Positions 18,612-27,156 are shown, numbered from the stretch's first letter. The stretch is 64,000 nt of DNA from Pseudomonas serboccidentalis (GCF_028830055.1 NZ_CP101655.1:310001-374000), one strand, 5' to 3'. The notes: generated from the sequence alone by a model not told the origin. Translations and numbers: made by a program.

Positions 18612-19928
18612 TTACCAGCAGATACCTTCGGTGCGAGTACCGGCATTGGTGGCTTTGGCCATGAAGCCCACCAGGTCGATGACCTGTTTGCCTTGCGGTG
18701 CTTGCTGGGCCAGCGAGCGGAACTTCTCGTCGCGGTTGCCGAGGATGATCACGTCGGAGTTGTCGATCACCGAATCGAAGTCCGAGTTGAGCAGGGACGA
18801 CACGTGCGGGATCTTCGACTCGATGTAGTCCTTGTTCGCGCCGTGAACACGGGCGTACTCGACGTTGCTGTCGTAGATGCTCAGGTCGTAGCCCTTGCCG
18901 ATCAGCATTTCGGCCAGTTCCACCAGCGGACTTTCGCGCAGGTCGTCGGTACCGGCCTTGAAGCTCAGGCCGAGCAGGGCGACTTTGCGTTTGTCGTGGC
19001 TTTCAACGATGTCGAAGGCGTTCTGCACTTGCGATTCGTTGCTGCGCATCAGCGAGTTGAGCAGCGGCGCTTCGACGTCCAGCGAACCGGCGCGATAGGT
19101 CAGGGCGCGCACGTCTTTGGGCAGGCACGAACCGCCGAAGGCGAAGCCCGGGCGCATGTAGTACTGGGACAGGTTGAGGGTCTTGTCCTGGCAGACCACG
19201 TCCATCACTTCACGGCCATCGACGCCGACTGCTTTGGCGATGTTGCCGATCTCGTTGGCGAAGGTCACTTTGGTCGCGTGCCAGACGTTGCAGGTGTACT
19301 TGATCATCTCGGCGACGGCGATGTCCTTGCGGATGATCGGCGCGTCGAGTTCTTCGTACAGCGATTGCAGAACGTCGCCCGAGGCCTTGTCGAACTCGCC
19401 GATGACGGTCATCGGTGGCAGGTCGTAGTCCTTGATCGCGGTGGATTCGCGCAGGAATTCCGGGTTGACCGCGACGCCGAAATCGACGCCGGCCTTCTTG
19501 CCGGAGCAGTCTTCGAGGATCGGGATCACCACGTTGGCGACAGTACCCGGCAGCACGGTGCTGCGGACTACGATGGTGTGGCGGGTAGATTTTTCACGCA
19601 GGACGAAACCGATCTCGCGGCACACCGCTTCGATGTAGTTCAGTTCCAGGTCGCCGTTCTTCTTGCTTGGTGTACCGACGCAGATCATCGACAGGTCGGT
19701 GTCACGAATCGCCTCGGCGAAGTTGGTAGTACCGCGCAGACGACCGGTCTCGATACCCTGAGCCAGAAGTTCGCCCAGACCCGGTTCAACAATCGGCGAC
19801 TTGCCGGCGTTGATCATGTCGATCTTGTCTTTGGCAACATCGACGCCAACCACGTCGTGGCCCCGTGCAGACAGGCAACCGGCACACACTGCGCCAACGT
19901 AACCCAAACCAAATATGCTGATGCGCAT
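18612..19928 (-). CDS. algD: GDP-mannose 6-dehydrogenase AlgD
   Basis: AlgD oxidises GDP-mannose to GDP-mannuronate with two NAD+, the committed step of alginate synthesis. The 438-residue protein has the N-terminal NAD-binding GLGYVGAVCAG (GxGxxG at 7-12) and the catalytic cysteine C268 in FGGSCLPKD, the same position as in the P. aeruginosa enzyme. The C-terminal GDP-sugar domain is complete. It is the first gene of the alginate operon, and about 0.8 kb of AT-rich DNA upstream holds the control region. Confidence 0.98.
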   Translation of the reverse strand: MRISIFGLGYVGAVCAGCLSARGHDVVGVDVAKDKIDMINAGKSPIVEPGLGELLAQGIETGRLRGTTNFAEAIRDTDLSMICVGTPSKKNGDLELNYIEAVCREIGFVLREKSTRHTIVVRSTVLPGTVANVVIPILEDCSGKKAGVDFGVAVNPEFLRESTAIKDYDLPPMTVIGEFDKASGDVLQSLYEELDAPIIRKDIAVAEMIKYTCNVWHATKVTFANEIGNIAKAVGVDGREVMDVVCQDKTLNLSQYYMRPGFAFGGSCLPKDVRALTYRAGSLDVEAPLLNSLMRSNESQVQNAFDIVESHDKRKVALLGLSFKAGTDDLRESPLVELAEMLIGKGYDLSIYDSNVEYARVHGANKDYIESKIPHVSSLLNSDFDSVIDNSDVIILGNRDEKFRSLAQQAPQGKQVIDLVGFMAKATNAGTRTEGICW

Positions 19929-20193
19929 CGCAATTACCTCTGTGTTTTATCAAGCCATTAGATGGCCGGAGTTAATGGTGTTCAGCGGTCATAGTGCACT
20001 CGAAAGTGCGGCATACAGACGCCACAATGCCGTGTGCAGGCATACTAAGTTCCGAGTGTCTAAATAAGTGCACTCAAGATGTGCGCAACTAGGCCTAGTT
20101 GTTATGACTTGCCCTGTTATGCAGCCGATCTTCTTGGTGGAAGACTCTTGTGCATGTGTCCAGTCCACCTGATGTCGGGCGTAAGGCCCGTAG

Positions 20194-20205
20194 ATCAAGC
20201 GGTTG
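20194..20205. promoter_or_regulatory. IHF-like site upstream of algD
   Basis: ATCAAGCGGTTG matches the IHF core ATCAANNNNTTR; the preceding base is G instead of A/T. IHF binding is known to be needed for algD expression in P. aeruginosa. A short motif in AT-rich DNA, so weak evidence alone. Confidence 0.3.
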
Positions 20206-20401
20206 GGTGCTCAGGCGAGCACGGTTACAGGGGCGCAGCCTTTGGCCTTGTAGAGGATGTTTATGGTGCGTATCACCTATCCATCGTTAGTTGTTCAGAT
20301 GAGTGAACCATCTAGGCAAGTTGCTGTGACAACTTGGTTACATGGTTCTCCGCTCTGCGTAAGTTATCTCGTACAAACTCGGCGAGAATCGTTACCGGTG
20401 G

Positions 20402-20429
20402 TATGAGCTATGCATTTGGACATAGTTCC
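20402..20429 (-). promoter_or_regulatory. Candidate AlgU (sigma-22) promoter of algD
   Basis: On the minus strand GGAACTA (20429-20423), 16 bases, then TCATA (20406-20402). The known consensus is GAACTT-N16/17-TCtgA, and the P. aeruginosa algD promoter also departs from it in the -10 element. This would give a leader of roughly 470 bases, comparable to the long algD leader known there. Confidence 0.4.
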
Positions 20430-20699
20430 TACCCACTCATCGGCAAATCTGAAATTTTTTGAAATATTGCCAAAGATGGCACTGGTCTCAATCTGATAGC
20501 ACTTTCGATTTGAGCCTTTATTAATAGGCCCTTAATCGAGCCAGATAGTTTTGTGCCACTACCGTAAAAAAATTTACGTGCCACTACTGAAAAAAAAGTG
20601 CGGCTGTCGAGTGAAACTAAAATTAGAATTCGAGGGGACAATTTTATGGCGCCAATAAAGCGGCGAAATGTGGCGGGGGATTTTTGACGTCGTGCGAGC

Positions 20700-20729
20700 T
20701 GCACGACTCTTTATAGAAAGAGTCGTGCA
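20700..20729 (-). terminator. Perfect 13-bp stem hairpin after yaaA
   Basis: TGCACGACTCTTT pairs perfectly with AAAGAGTCGTGCA around an ATAG loop, starting 11 bp after the yaaA stop codon. There is no long T-run, so it may terminate weakly or only protect the 3' end; it separates yaaA from the algD control region. Confidence 0.55.
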
Positions 20730-20740
20730 ATGGGCATGCT

Positions 20741-21520
20741 TTATTCTGGGGCGTGGTCGCGCAAAAACACCAGATTGTCGGGTTTCGACTGTTCGACGCT
20801 GTAGCGGTAGCCCTGCACATCGAACTGTTTGAGGGCGGCCGGATCGTTGATTCGCTCCTGAATCACGAAACGGCTCATCAGGCCACGGGCTTTTTTGGCG
20901 TAGAAACTGATGATCTTGTACTGACCGTTCTTCAGGTCCTTGAACTCGGTGTTGATGATTCGTGCGTTCAGGGCGCTGCGTTTGACCGCCGAGAAGTACT
21001 CGTTCGAGGCCAGGTTCAGCAGCACGTCATCACCTTGCTCGGCGAGCGCTTCGTTGAGCCATTCGCTGATGCGCGTGCCCCAGAAGGCGTACAGATCCTT
21101 GCCACGGGCATTGGCCAGTTTGGTGCCCATTTCCAGACGATACGCTTGCATCAGGTCCAGTGGACGCAGCAGGCCATAGAGGCCGGAGAGCATGCGCAGG
21201 TGCTTTTGCGCGTAATCGAACTCGGCTTCGCTGAACGATTGCGCGTCGAGACCGGTGTACACATCACCCTTGAACGCGAGCAGGGCCTGCTTGGCGTTTT
21301 CCGGGGTGAAGGCGGGTGTCCAGCTGCCGAAACGTGCGGCGTTGAGGCCGCCGATCTTGTCGGACACGTGCATCAGTTCGCTGATTTGCGCCGGGCTCAG
21401 TTCGCGCAGTTGCTGGATCAGCTCCTGGGAGTGGTCGAGGTATTGCGGCTGGGTGAAGCGCTGGGTCGCCGGCGGTGTTTCGTAATCGAGGGTCTTGGCG
21501 GGGGAAATCACCATCAGCAT
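20741..21520 (-). CDS. yaaA: Peroxide stress protein YaaA (DUF328/UPF0246)
   Basis: A 259-residue protein beginning [16 protein letters not shown], the family signature. In E. coli YaaA binds DNA and lowers free iron during hydrogen peroxide stress. Other conserved stretches are [18 protein letters not shown] and [22 protein letters not shown]. The start at 21520 follows AAGGAG eight bases upstream; open sequence further upstream in the same frame is a REP pair. It is a single-gene unit ended by a hairpin. Confidence 0.93.
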   Translation of the reverse strand: MLMVISPAKTLDYETPPATQRFTQPQYLDHSQELIQQLRELSPAQISELMHVSDKIGGLNAARFGSWTPAFTPENAKQALLAFKGDVYTGLDAQSFSEAEFDYAQKHLRMLSGLYGLLRPLDLMQAYRLEMGTKLANARGKDLYAFWGTRISEWLNEALAEQGDDVLLNLASNEYFSAVKRSALNARIINTEFKDLKNGQYKIISFYAKKARGLMSRFVIQERINDPAALKQFDVQGYRYSVEQSKPDNLVFLRDHAPE

Positions 21521-21617
21521 GAAGTCGTCTCCTTTAATCGTGGGGGCGATTCTAGGGGGTTGTCCGAGTTGACTCCAGCTATGAGCGTGATAGGTGATCG
21601 ATGGCCCGCCACGATCC

Positions 21618-21711
21618 CTGTAGGAGTGAGCCTGCTCGCGATAGCGGTCTGACATTCAGCATTAATGTCGACTGATACACCACTATCGCGAGCAGGCTCA
21701 CTCCTACAGGG
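21618..21711. repeat. REP pair (GAGTGAGCCTGCTCGCGATAGCGG family)
   Basis: Two inverted arms around a TCAGCATTAATGTCGACTGA spacer, between yaaA and the deacetylase gene, upstream of both starts. Confidence 0.87.
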
Positions 21712-21784
21712 GATCGGTGTGGCTGCGGGAATGGGTGGCTTATCAGCTATAGTGCCGCGCGGGTTTGGTTATGGAGACACCCCT

Positions 21785-22909
21785 TTGCGCATTGTTCTTT
21801 TATTCACCGCGTGGCTGTTGAGCTTCGGTGCCATGGCGGCGCCGGGTGATGTGGCGACGCTGGATCGCAGCACCTGGCCGGAGCAGCTCGGCAGCCCGAC
21901 CCTGTTCGACGTCGCGTCCCGCGCGGAAATCCTTATGTTCGCCCGTGGCCTGCTCGGTACCGAAGCGCTGGATGAAGCCGCGCTGGCCCAGCGACTGGGG
22001 CTGCGCACGGTCAATGTCGACGCGATCAACAGCCTGCGTCAGCGGCTGTGGGCACGCCTGTTGGCCAACTACAACTTCGCCCAGCAGAGCTGCGACCAGG
22101 ACGCCTCGTTCTGCTTCCTCGTCGAAGACTTGCCAACGTTGCGCGAGCAGGCCGCCAAATTTGCGGTCAGTGACGACAGCTATTACACCAAGTGGGCCGA
22201 GCCGAGCCGGCTGTTTCATTTGCAATACCTGGACGAGCTGATGCGCAAGGCCGCGCTGTCGCCGCAGACCAGCAGCGAAGTCGATCGTTTTGGCGACTAC
22301 GAGCGTAACGGCGACGAGATGCACGATCGGCTGTTTCTGCTGAGTTTCGACAGCGCCGCCAATCTGCAGCCGGACAACACCGACTGGATCGCCGACTACC
22401 TGCGTAAATCCCGTTTGAGCGGCACCTTCTTCTTGTTGGGCAAGGATGTGCAGGCGCGATTGGCGGATCGTTCGGTGAACAACCTGCAATCGGAGTTCTC
22501 GAATCTCTGTGTTGGCGTGCAGGGCTGGGAGTTCCGCTCTCACAGCCACTGGCAGGACTGGCAGGACTCGGTGCGCCGCAGCAGTGATCTGGTGAGGAAC
22601 AAGTTGCCGGAAAACTACGTGCCGCTGTTCCGTCCGCCGGAAGGGCAACGGCGCAGTGATGCCGGCAGCTTCTTCCGCAATCAGGGCCTGCAAGTGGCGC
22701 TGTGGGACATCGATGCCCAGGACGGTGCGGGCAAGCTCAAAGGGGCGCCGAGTGCGCAGCGAGTGCTGACCCTGATGCTCTTGTGGCGCCACGGGGTGAT
22801 CAATTTCAACATGAAACAGGATGCGGTGAAGACCGCGTTGCCGTGGCTGATCACGCAAACCGCGCAAAGCGGAATCGGCTGGGAGGATTGTCAGGACGGG
22901 TTTCGCTGA
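21785..22909 (+). CDS. Polysaccharide deacetylase-like (NodB fold) secreted protein with degenerate motifs
   Basis: A 374-residue exported protein from a TTG start at 21785, with GGAGA seven bases upstream and a signal peptide RIVLLFTAWLLSFGAMA. The C-terminal half (about 195-370) has the order of NodB blocks: LSFDSA, TFFLLGKDVQ, HSHWQD, FRPPEG, VALWDIDAQD and GVINFNM. Canonical residues are altered: TFDD is SFDS, the second histidine of HxxxH is Q, and the late HD motif is NM. The first 190 residues match no domain I know. It may have a changed reaction, or bind carbohydrate without catalysis. A weak terminator follows. Confidence 0.8.
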   Translation: MRIVLLFTAWLLSFGAMAAPGDVATLDRSTWPEQLGSPTLFDVASRAEILMFARGLLGTEALDEAALAQRLGLRTVNVDAINSLRQRLWARLLANYNFAQQSCDQDASFCFLVEDLPTLREQAAKFAVSDDSYYTKWAEPSRLFHLQYLDELMRKAALSPQTSSEVDRFGDYERNGDEMHDRLFLLSFDSAANLQPDNTDWIADYLRKSRLSGTFFLLGKDVQARLADRSVNNLQSEFSNLCVGVQGWEFRSHSHWQDWQDSVRRSSDLVRNKLPENYVPLFRPPEGQRRSDAGSFFRNQGLQVALWDIDAQDGAGKLKGAPSAQRVLTLMLLWRHGVINFNMKQDAVKTALPWLITQTAQSGIGWEDCQDGFR

Positions 22910-22914
22910 TAAAC

Positions 22915-22952
22915 GAAAAAAGCCCGGAAACATTGGGCTTGGGGCGATTTTT
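22915..22952 (+). terminator. Weak terminator after the deacetylase gene
   Basis: AAGCCC (22920-22925) pairs with GGGCTT (22935-22940); the T-run comes after an intervening GGGGCGA. The stem would work better in the opposite direction. The remaining 290 bp to phoH holds no gene I can support. Confidence 0.4.
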
Positions 22953-23246
22953 GATGAGAATTCGATGCAGGCGGACTTCCGACTTTAGCGGGGTCTGGGC
23001 GGTCCGCCAAGGGCTTTTCGTCACTCTGCAAAATAAACTTAAAAAAACCGTCAAAGTGCTTTTTTATGTCATGGGTTTTGGAGTATTACGAGGACAGACC
23101 GCCGAAACCTGCAACACAGGTGGCGTCTTCCAAGACTCCTTTTGTGTGCAGTTCATCCAAACCCTCAGGGATGAATTCGGCAGTCACTTCGAGGCGCAGC
23201 ACCGCCCAGGTATTGCGTCGAATGGCTCCCACAAAGGTGACCGAGT

Positions 23247-24641
23247 ATGGATGATCACGGACGTAGCCCTTCTTCCAACCAGCCAATCCTTTATGTACTC
23301 GATACCAACGTATTGATTCACGATCCAAATGCCCTGCTGAATTTCGAAGAACACCACGTCGCGATCCCGATGACCGTGCTCGAAGAGCTGGACAAGCTCA
23401 AGAGCGGGCATCACAGCGTTGCTGCCGAATGCCGCCAGGCTATCCGGCTGATCGACAAGACCCTGGGCGATGCCTCCCCCGAGGACGTCGAGCTGGGTGT
23501 GCCGATCCAGCGCGGCAAGGGCGGGCCGAAGGGCTTGCTGTCAATTCTGATGAGCAAGCAGGCCGAGTCGAACCTGATTCTGCCCGAGCATCTGAACGAC
23601 AACAAAATCATCAACCAACTGATCGACCTGCACACCCGTGATCCGAAGAAGGCCGTGGTGCTGGTCACCAAAGACATCAACATGCGCCTCAAGGCGCGCG
23701 CCTGCGGGATCGATGCCGAGGACTACAGCACCGACCAACTGGTCGATGACGTGTCCCTGCTGCCCAACGGCTACCACAACATGACCGGCTCTTTCTGGGA
23801 CCGCGTCAGCAAGGTCGACACCCGTCAGGATCACGGCCGCACCTGGCATCAGGTGCAACTGATCGACAACCTGCCGGCGGTGCACATCAACGAGTTCATC
23901 ATTGACGAACAAGGCTTTGTCGGCTGGATCAAGGAAATCCAGGAAGACAAGTTGCTGATCCTCGATCTGCACCAGGAACCGCTGCTGCACCAGGAAGCCT
24001 GGGGGCTCAAGCCACGGGATATCTATCAGAGCCTGGCGCTGTATGCGTTGCTGGATCCGGACATTCACCTGGTCAACCTATCGGGGGCGGCGGGTTCGGG
24101 TAAAACCATTCTGGCGCTGGCCGCTGCGATCGAGCAGACCATGGTCAGCAAACGCTATCGGCGGATCATCGCCACCCGCAGCGTGCAGGGCCTGGACCAG
24201 GAAATCGGCTTCCTGCCCGGCACCGAAGCGGAAAAAATGGAGCCTTGGCTGGGCGCCATCACCGACAACCTCGAAGCCTTGCACATGGATGACGAAAACA
24301 CCCATGGCAGCGTCGACTACATCCTCAGCAAAGTGCCGTTGCAGTTCAAATCGCTCAACTACATTCGCGGTCGCAGCTTCCAGCAGAGCCTGATCCTGAT
24401 CGACGAATGCCAGAACCTCACGCCGCACCAGATGAAGACCATCATCACCCGGGCCGGCGCCGGTTCCAAAGTGGTGTGCCTGGGCAACCTGGCACAGATC
24501 GATACCCCTTACCTGTCCGCGACCAGTTCCGGGCTGACCTACCTGACCGAACGCTTCAAGGATTTCCCCAACGGTGTGCACATCACCCTGCAGGGTGTGC
24601 CGCGCTCGATTCTGGCCGAATACGCCGAATCGCATCTGTAA
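23247..24641 (+). CDS. PIN-PhoH family protein (PhoH2-type ATPase with RNase domain)
   Basis: A 464-residue fusion. The N-terminal PIN nuclease domain (about 14-160) starts YVLDTNVLIHDP with acidic D19 and keeps later acidic positions (LEELDKLK, TKDINMRL). The C-terminal PhoH ATPase has Walker A GAAGSGKT (280-287) and Walker B LILIDE (382-387). Relatives called PhoH2 are RNA helicase/RNases; the role in pseudomonads is not established. AAGGTG precedes the ATG. A clear terminator follows, and moaC lies downstream, the same order as in P. aeruginosa. Confidence 0.92.
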   Translation: MDDHGRSPSSNQPILYVLDTNVLIHDPNALLNFEEHHVAIPMTVLEELDKLKSGHHSVAAECRQAIRLIDKTLGDASPEDVELGVPIQRGKGGPKGLLSILMSKQAESNLILPEHLNDNKIINQLIDLHTRDPKKAVVLVTKDINMRLKARACGIDAEDYSTDQLVDDVSLLPNGYHNMTGSFWDRVSKVDTRQDHGRTWHQVQLIDNLPAVHINEFIIDEQGFVGWIKEIQEDKLLILDLHQEPLLHQEAWGLKPRDIYQSLALYALLDPDIHLVNLSGAAGSGKTILALAAAIEQTMVSKRYRRIIATRSVQGLDQEIGFLPGTEAEKMEPWLGAITDNLEALHMDDENTHGSVDYILSKVPLQFKSLNYIRGRSFQQSLILIDECQNLTPHQMKTIITRAGAGSKVVCLGNLAQIDTPYLSATSSGLTYLTERFKDFPNGVHITLQGVPRSILAEYAESHL

Positions 24642-24653
24642 CCCTTCGATCAG

Positions 24654-24686
24654 AACCGGGCGGCCCACAAGCTGCCCGGTTTTTTA
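24654..24686 (+). terminator. Rho-independent terminator after phoH
   Basis: AACCGGGC (24654-24661) pairs with GCCCGGTT (24674-24681), followed by T's, 12 bp after the stop codon. Confidence 0.88.
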
Positions 24687-24703
24687 TGGATAAATACACA
24701 ACC

Positions 24704-24798
24704 CCCGTAGGAGTGAGCCTGCTCGCGATAGCGGTGTATCAGTCGACATTAATGCTGAATGTCAGACCGCTATCGCGAGCAGGCTCACTCCTACAGGG
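24704..24798. repeat. REP pair (GAGTGAGCCTGCTCGCGATAGCGG family)
   Basis: Inverted arms with spacer containing CGACATTAATGCTGAATG, between the phoH terminator and moaC. The spacer resembles that of the copy at 21618 in inverse orientation. Confidence 0.87.
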
Positions 24799-24879
24799 AT
24801 TTGCGGTGTGGCTGTAATCGCGCTCGCGGAAATTTGACCCGCAGGTTTACAATCCCAGCTCCTGATCAGGAGTAATCCC

Positions 24880-25353
24880 GTGCTGACTCATCTCGATTCC
24901 CAAGGTCGCGCCAACATGGTCGACGTCACCGAAAAAGCCGTGACGTTCCGCGAGGCGACCGCCCAGGCGCTGGTGCGCATGCTGCCCGAAACCCTGCAGA
25001 TGATCGTCAGTGGCGGCCATCCCAAGGGTGATGTGTTTGCCGTGGCGCGTATCGCCGGCATTCAGGCGGCGAAGAAAACCAGTGATCTGATCCCGCTGTG
25101 CCATCCGCTGATGCTCACCGGCGTCAAAGTCGAACTCAGTGCTGAAGGTGACGACAGCGTGCGCATCGTCGCGCGCTGCAAGCTGTCCGGGCAGACCGGC
25201 GTGGAGATGGAAGCATTGACCGCCGCCAGCGTTGCCGCACTGACTATCTACGACATGTGCAAGGCCGTGGACCGCGGCATGACCATCGAAAGCGTGCGTC
25301 TGCTGGAGAAGGTCGGCGGCAAGAGCGGGCACTTCCAGGCGGAGCAGCCATGA
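24880..25353 (+). CDS. moaC: Cyclic pyranopterin monophosphate synthase MoaC
   Basis: MoaC works with MoaA to turn GTP into cPMP, the first stage of molybdenum cofactor synthesis. The 157-residue protein has the family landmarks [29 protein letters not shown] and YDMCKAVDR. It starts at GTG 24880 with AGGAG eight bases upstream. Its TGA overlaps the moaD ATG in ATGA, so moaC and moaD are translationally coupled. Confidence 0.97.
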   Translation: MLTHLDSQGRANMVDVTEKAVTFREATAQALVRMLPETLQMIVSGGHPKGDVFAVARIAGIQAAKKTSDLIPLCHPLMLTGVKVELSAEGDDSVRIVARCKLSGQTGVEMEALTAASVAALTIYDMCKAVDRGMTIESVRLLEKVGGKSGHFQAEQP

Positions 25354-25592
25354 ACCTGACCGTGAAGTTTTTCGCCCGTTACCGTGAAGCGCTGGGCGTG
25401 GACTCGGTGGCGGTCGAAGGTGATTTCGCCACTGTCGATGACGTGCGTGCACTGCTCGCGCAACGTGACGGCGCCGAGGTGTTGAGCGAGCAGAACCTGA
25501 TGTGTGCGCGCAACGAAGACCTGTGCCAGCTCGACGAGCCGGTGAGCGACGGTGACGAAGTGGCGTTTTTCCCCACCGTGACCGGAGGCTGA
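25350..25592 (+). CDS. moaD: Molybdopterin synthase sulfur carrier subunit MoaD
   Basis: An 80-residue ubiquitin-like protein ending in the essential Gly-Gly (PTVTGG), which carries the thiocarboxylate used to sulfurate cPMP. The start [16 protein letters not shown] is typical. The ATG overlaps the moaC stop codon by four bases, and moaE follows after three. Confidence 0.96.
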   Translation: MNLTVKFFARYREALGVDSVAVEGDFATVDDVRALLAQRDGAEVLSEQNLMCARNEDLCQLDEPVSDGDEVAFFPTVTGG

Positions 25593-25595
25593 GGC

Positions 25596-26048
25596 ATGGC
25601 GATTCGTGTGCAGTCCATGGCGTTCGATCCCGGTGCTGAAGTCAACGCGATGCACGCGGCCAACGTTGGCGTCGGTGCAGTGGTGAGCTTTGTCGGCTAT
25701 GTGCGCGACTTCAATGACGGGCTGGATGTGGCCGGGATGTTCCTCGAACACTACCCGGGCATGACTGAAAAAGCCCTCGGCAAGATCGCCGTCGAGGCCG
25801 AGCAGCGCTGGCCGTTGCTCAAGCTGGAAGTGTTGCACCGCATCGGCGCACTGGAGCCGGGCGAGCCGATCGTGTTTGTCGGCGCGGCCAGTGCCCATCG
25901 TCAGGCGGCGTTCGATGCCTGCGCCTTTGTCATGGACTACCTGAAAACCCGTGCGCCGTTCTGGAAGAAAGAAACCACCAGCGACGGCCCGCGTTGGGTC
26001 GAGGGGCGTGACAGTGATCATGCCGCCGCCGATCGCTGGAAGAAGTAA
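25596..26048 (+). CDS. moaE: Molybdopterin synthase catalytic subunit MoaE
   Basis: MoaE (150 residues) pairs with MoaD to insert dithiolene sulfur into cPMP, giving molybdopterin. Conserved parts seen are GAVVSFVGYVRDFN, LEHYPGMTEK, HRIG.LEPGE, AHRQAAFDA and the catalytic lysines in DYLKTRAPFWKKE. It is the last gene of moaCDE; a REP pair follows the stop codon, with no separate terminator. Confidence 0.97.
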   Translation: MAIRVQSMAFDPGAEVNAMHAANVGVGAVVSFVGYVRDFNDGLDVAGMFLEHYPGMTEKALGKIAVEAEQRWPLLKLEVLHRIGALEPGEPIVFVGAASAHRQAAFDACAFVMDYLKTRAPFWKKETTSDGPRWVEGRDSDHAAADRWKK

Positions 26049-26072
26049 AACCCGCGTCGCCCTCAAGTCAGC

Positions 26073-26143
26073 CATCGCGAGCAGGCTCACTCCTACAGTT
26101 GGAATGCGTTCCCCTGAAGGAGTGAGCCTGCTCGCGATAGCGC
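26073..26143. repeat. REP pair (GAGTGAGCCTGCTCGCGAT family, reversed arms)
   Basis: Arms 26073-26098 and 26113-26142 point away from each other compared with most copies in this window; the spacer is short. It follows moaE. Confidence 0.83.
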
Positions 26144-26200
26144 CATCCGCCATACAAAAAAATCCTGCCTCTTTGCCCGATTGACGGGTTATACATAAAA

Positions 26201-26213
26201 GTCCAGTATGGAT
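26201..26213. promoter_or_regulatory. DauR-type operator upstream of the binding-protein gene
   Basis: GTCCAGTATGGAT is an imperfect inverted repeat preceded by AAAA. The same sequence, GTCCATTATGGAC, lies before dauB at 30112-30124, with the matching flanking A's. The assignment to DauR is inference. Confidence 0.55.
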
Positions 26214-26295
26214 TTACAAGTACAAAAAACATTTCCCCCGTTCCAGCTCTTTCTTCTGTCTTGCCAAACCAACAACAACCCGCGAGAGAACGAAC

Positions 26296-27072
26296 ATGAA
26301 GAAACTCCCCCTCATCACCGGTCTGGCCCTGAGCCTGTTGGCGTGCACCAGCTCGTTTGCCGCCGAGAAAACCCTGCGCATCGGCATCGAGGCGGCTTAC
26401 CCGCCGTTCGCTTCGAAAACCGACAAGGGTGAAATCGTCGGTTTCGACTACGACATCGGTAATGCCCTGTGCGCGCAAATGAAGGTCAAGTGCGTATGGG
26501 TGGAGGGTGAGTTCGATGGCCTGATTCCTTCGCTGAAAGTGAAAAAAATCGACATGGCGCTGTCGTCGATGACCATTAATGAAGATCGCAAGAAGTCAGT
26601 GGATTTCACCCACAAGTACTACTTCACCTCGTCGCGACTGGTGATGAAGGAAGGCGCCACGGTCGATGATCAATACGCCAGCCTCAAGGGCAAGAACGTT
26701 GGCGTGCAGCGCGCGACCACCACCGACCGTTATGCCACCGAGGTATTCGAGCCGAAGGGCATCAACGTCAAGCGTTACAGCAACAACGAAGAGATCTACA
26801 TGGACCTGGCGGCCGGGCGCCTCGATGCGATTTTTGCCGACACCATTCCGCTGACGGACTTCCTGTCGATGCCCCGTGGCAAGGGCTTTGCGTTTGTCGG
26901 GCCGGAACTGAAAGACCCGAAATACGTGGGTGAGGGCGCGGGGATTGCGGTGCGCAAGGGTAATGGCGAGCTGGTCAGCGAGTTGAACACGGCCATCGAC
27001 GGGATTCGTGCGAGTGGCGAGTATCAGAAGATTTCCGAGAAATATTTCAAGTCTGACATTTACGGCGATTGA
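26296..27072 (+). CDS. Periplasmic cationic amino acid binding protein next to dauBAR
   Basis: A 258-residue ABC-transporter substrate-binding protein with a signal peptide ([22 protein letters not shown]) and the family-3 signature [14 protein letters not shown]. The N-terminal part [13 protein letters not shown] matches lysine/arginine/ornithine binding proteins such as HisJ/ArgT/AotJ. The neighbouring genes are for D-arginine metabolism and it shares an operator with dauB, so D- or L-arginine/lysine is a good guess for its ligand. No permease or ATPase gene lies nearby, so it must use one encoded elsewhere. It is convergent with dauR. Confidence 0.88.
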   Translation: MKKLPLITGLALSLLACTSSFAAEKTLRIGIEAAYPPFASKTDKGEIVGFDYDIGNALCAQMKVKCVWVEGEFDGLIPSLKVKKIDMALSSMTINEDRKKSVDFTHKYYFTSSRLVMKEGATVDDQYASLKGKNVGVQRATTTDRYATEVFEPKGINVKRYSNNEEIYMDLAAGRLDAIFADTIPLTDFLSMPRGKGFAFVGPELKDPKYVGEGAGIAVRKGNGELVSELNTAIDGIRASGEYQKISEKYFKSDIYGD

Positions 27073-27075
27073 TAG

Positions 27076-27151
27076 AAAAGATCGCAGCCTTCGGCAGCTC
27101 CTACATAGGAATGCATTCTCCTGTAGGAGCTGCCGCAGGCTGCGATCTTTT
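27076..27151. repeat. REP pair between the convergent binding-protein gene and dauR
   Basis: Reversed-arm copy of the GTAGGAGCTGCCG family (AAAAGATCGCAGCC ... GGCTGCGATCTTTT). It fills nearly all of the 84-bp gap between two convergent genes and may serve as their shared terminator. Confidence 0.85.
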
Positions 27152-27156
27152 GATTT

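Larger units (their letters stand above)
19929..20699 (-). promoter_or_regulatory. Long AT-rich algD control region
   Basis: About 0.77 kb with no convincing gene and markedly lower GC than its surroundings. It is expected to hold the sites for the envelope-stress sigma factor AlgU and its partners, as in P. aeruginosa. Visible elements are a candidate AlgU promoter (20402-20429), an IHF-like core (20194-20205), a repeated AGTGCACTC (19993 and 20067), and a tandem GTGCCACTAC followed by A-runs near 20553 and 20579. I found no exact AlgR box of the P. aeruginosa form. Confidence 0.7.

Noticed and set aside
20047..20053. GGAACTT as the algD -35 element
   Set aside because: Perfect -35 match, but nothing like TCtgA lies 16-17 bp downstream; kept only as an alternative to the site at 20402-20429.
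20079..20306. A 75-codon plus-strand frame upstream of algD
   Set aside because: Codon use and composition do not look like coding DNA of this genome and it has no start signal.
20429..20704. A 91-codon minus-strand frame in the algD control region
   Set aside because: No ribosome-binding site, no known domain, atypical composition for this genome; the region is better explained as regulatory DNA.
22910..23246. Small ORFs in the gap before the PIN-PhoH gene
   Set aside because: None has a start signal or a recognisable domain; nothing supported here except the weak hairpin.
21614..26143. Clustered palindromic repeats as a CRISPR array
   Set aside because: The repeats are scattered single inverted pairs of the REP type, not regularly spaced direct repeats, and no cas gene is present.
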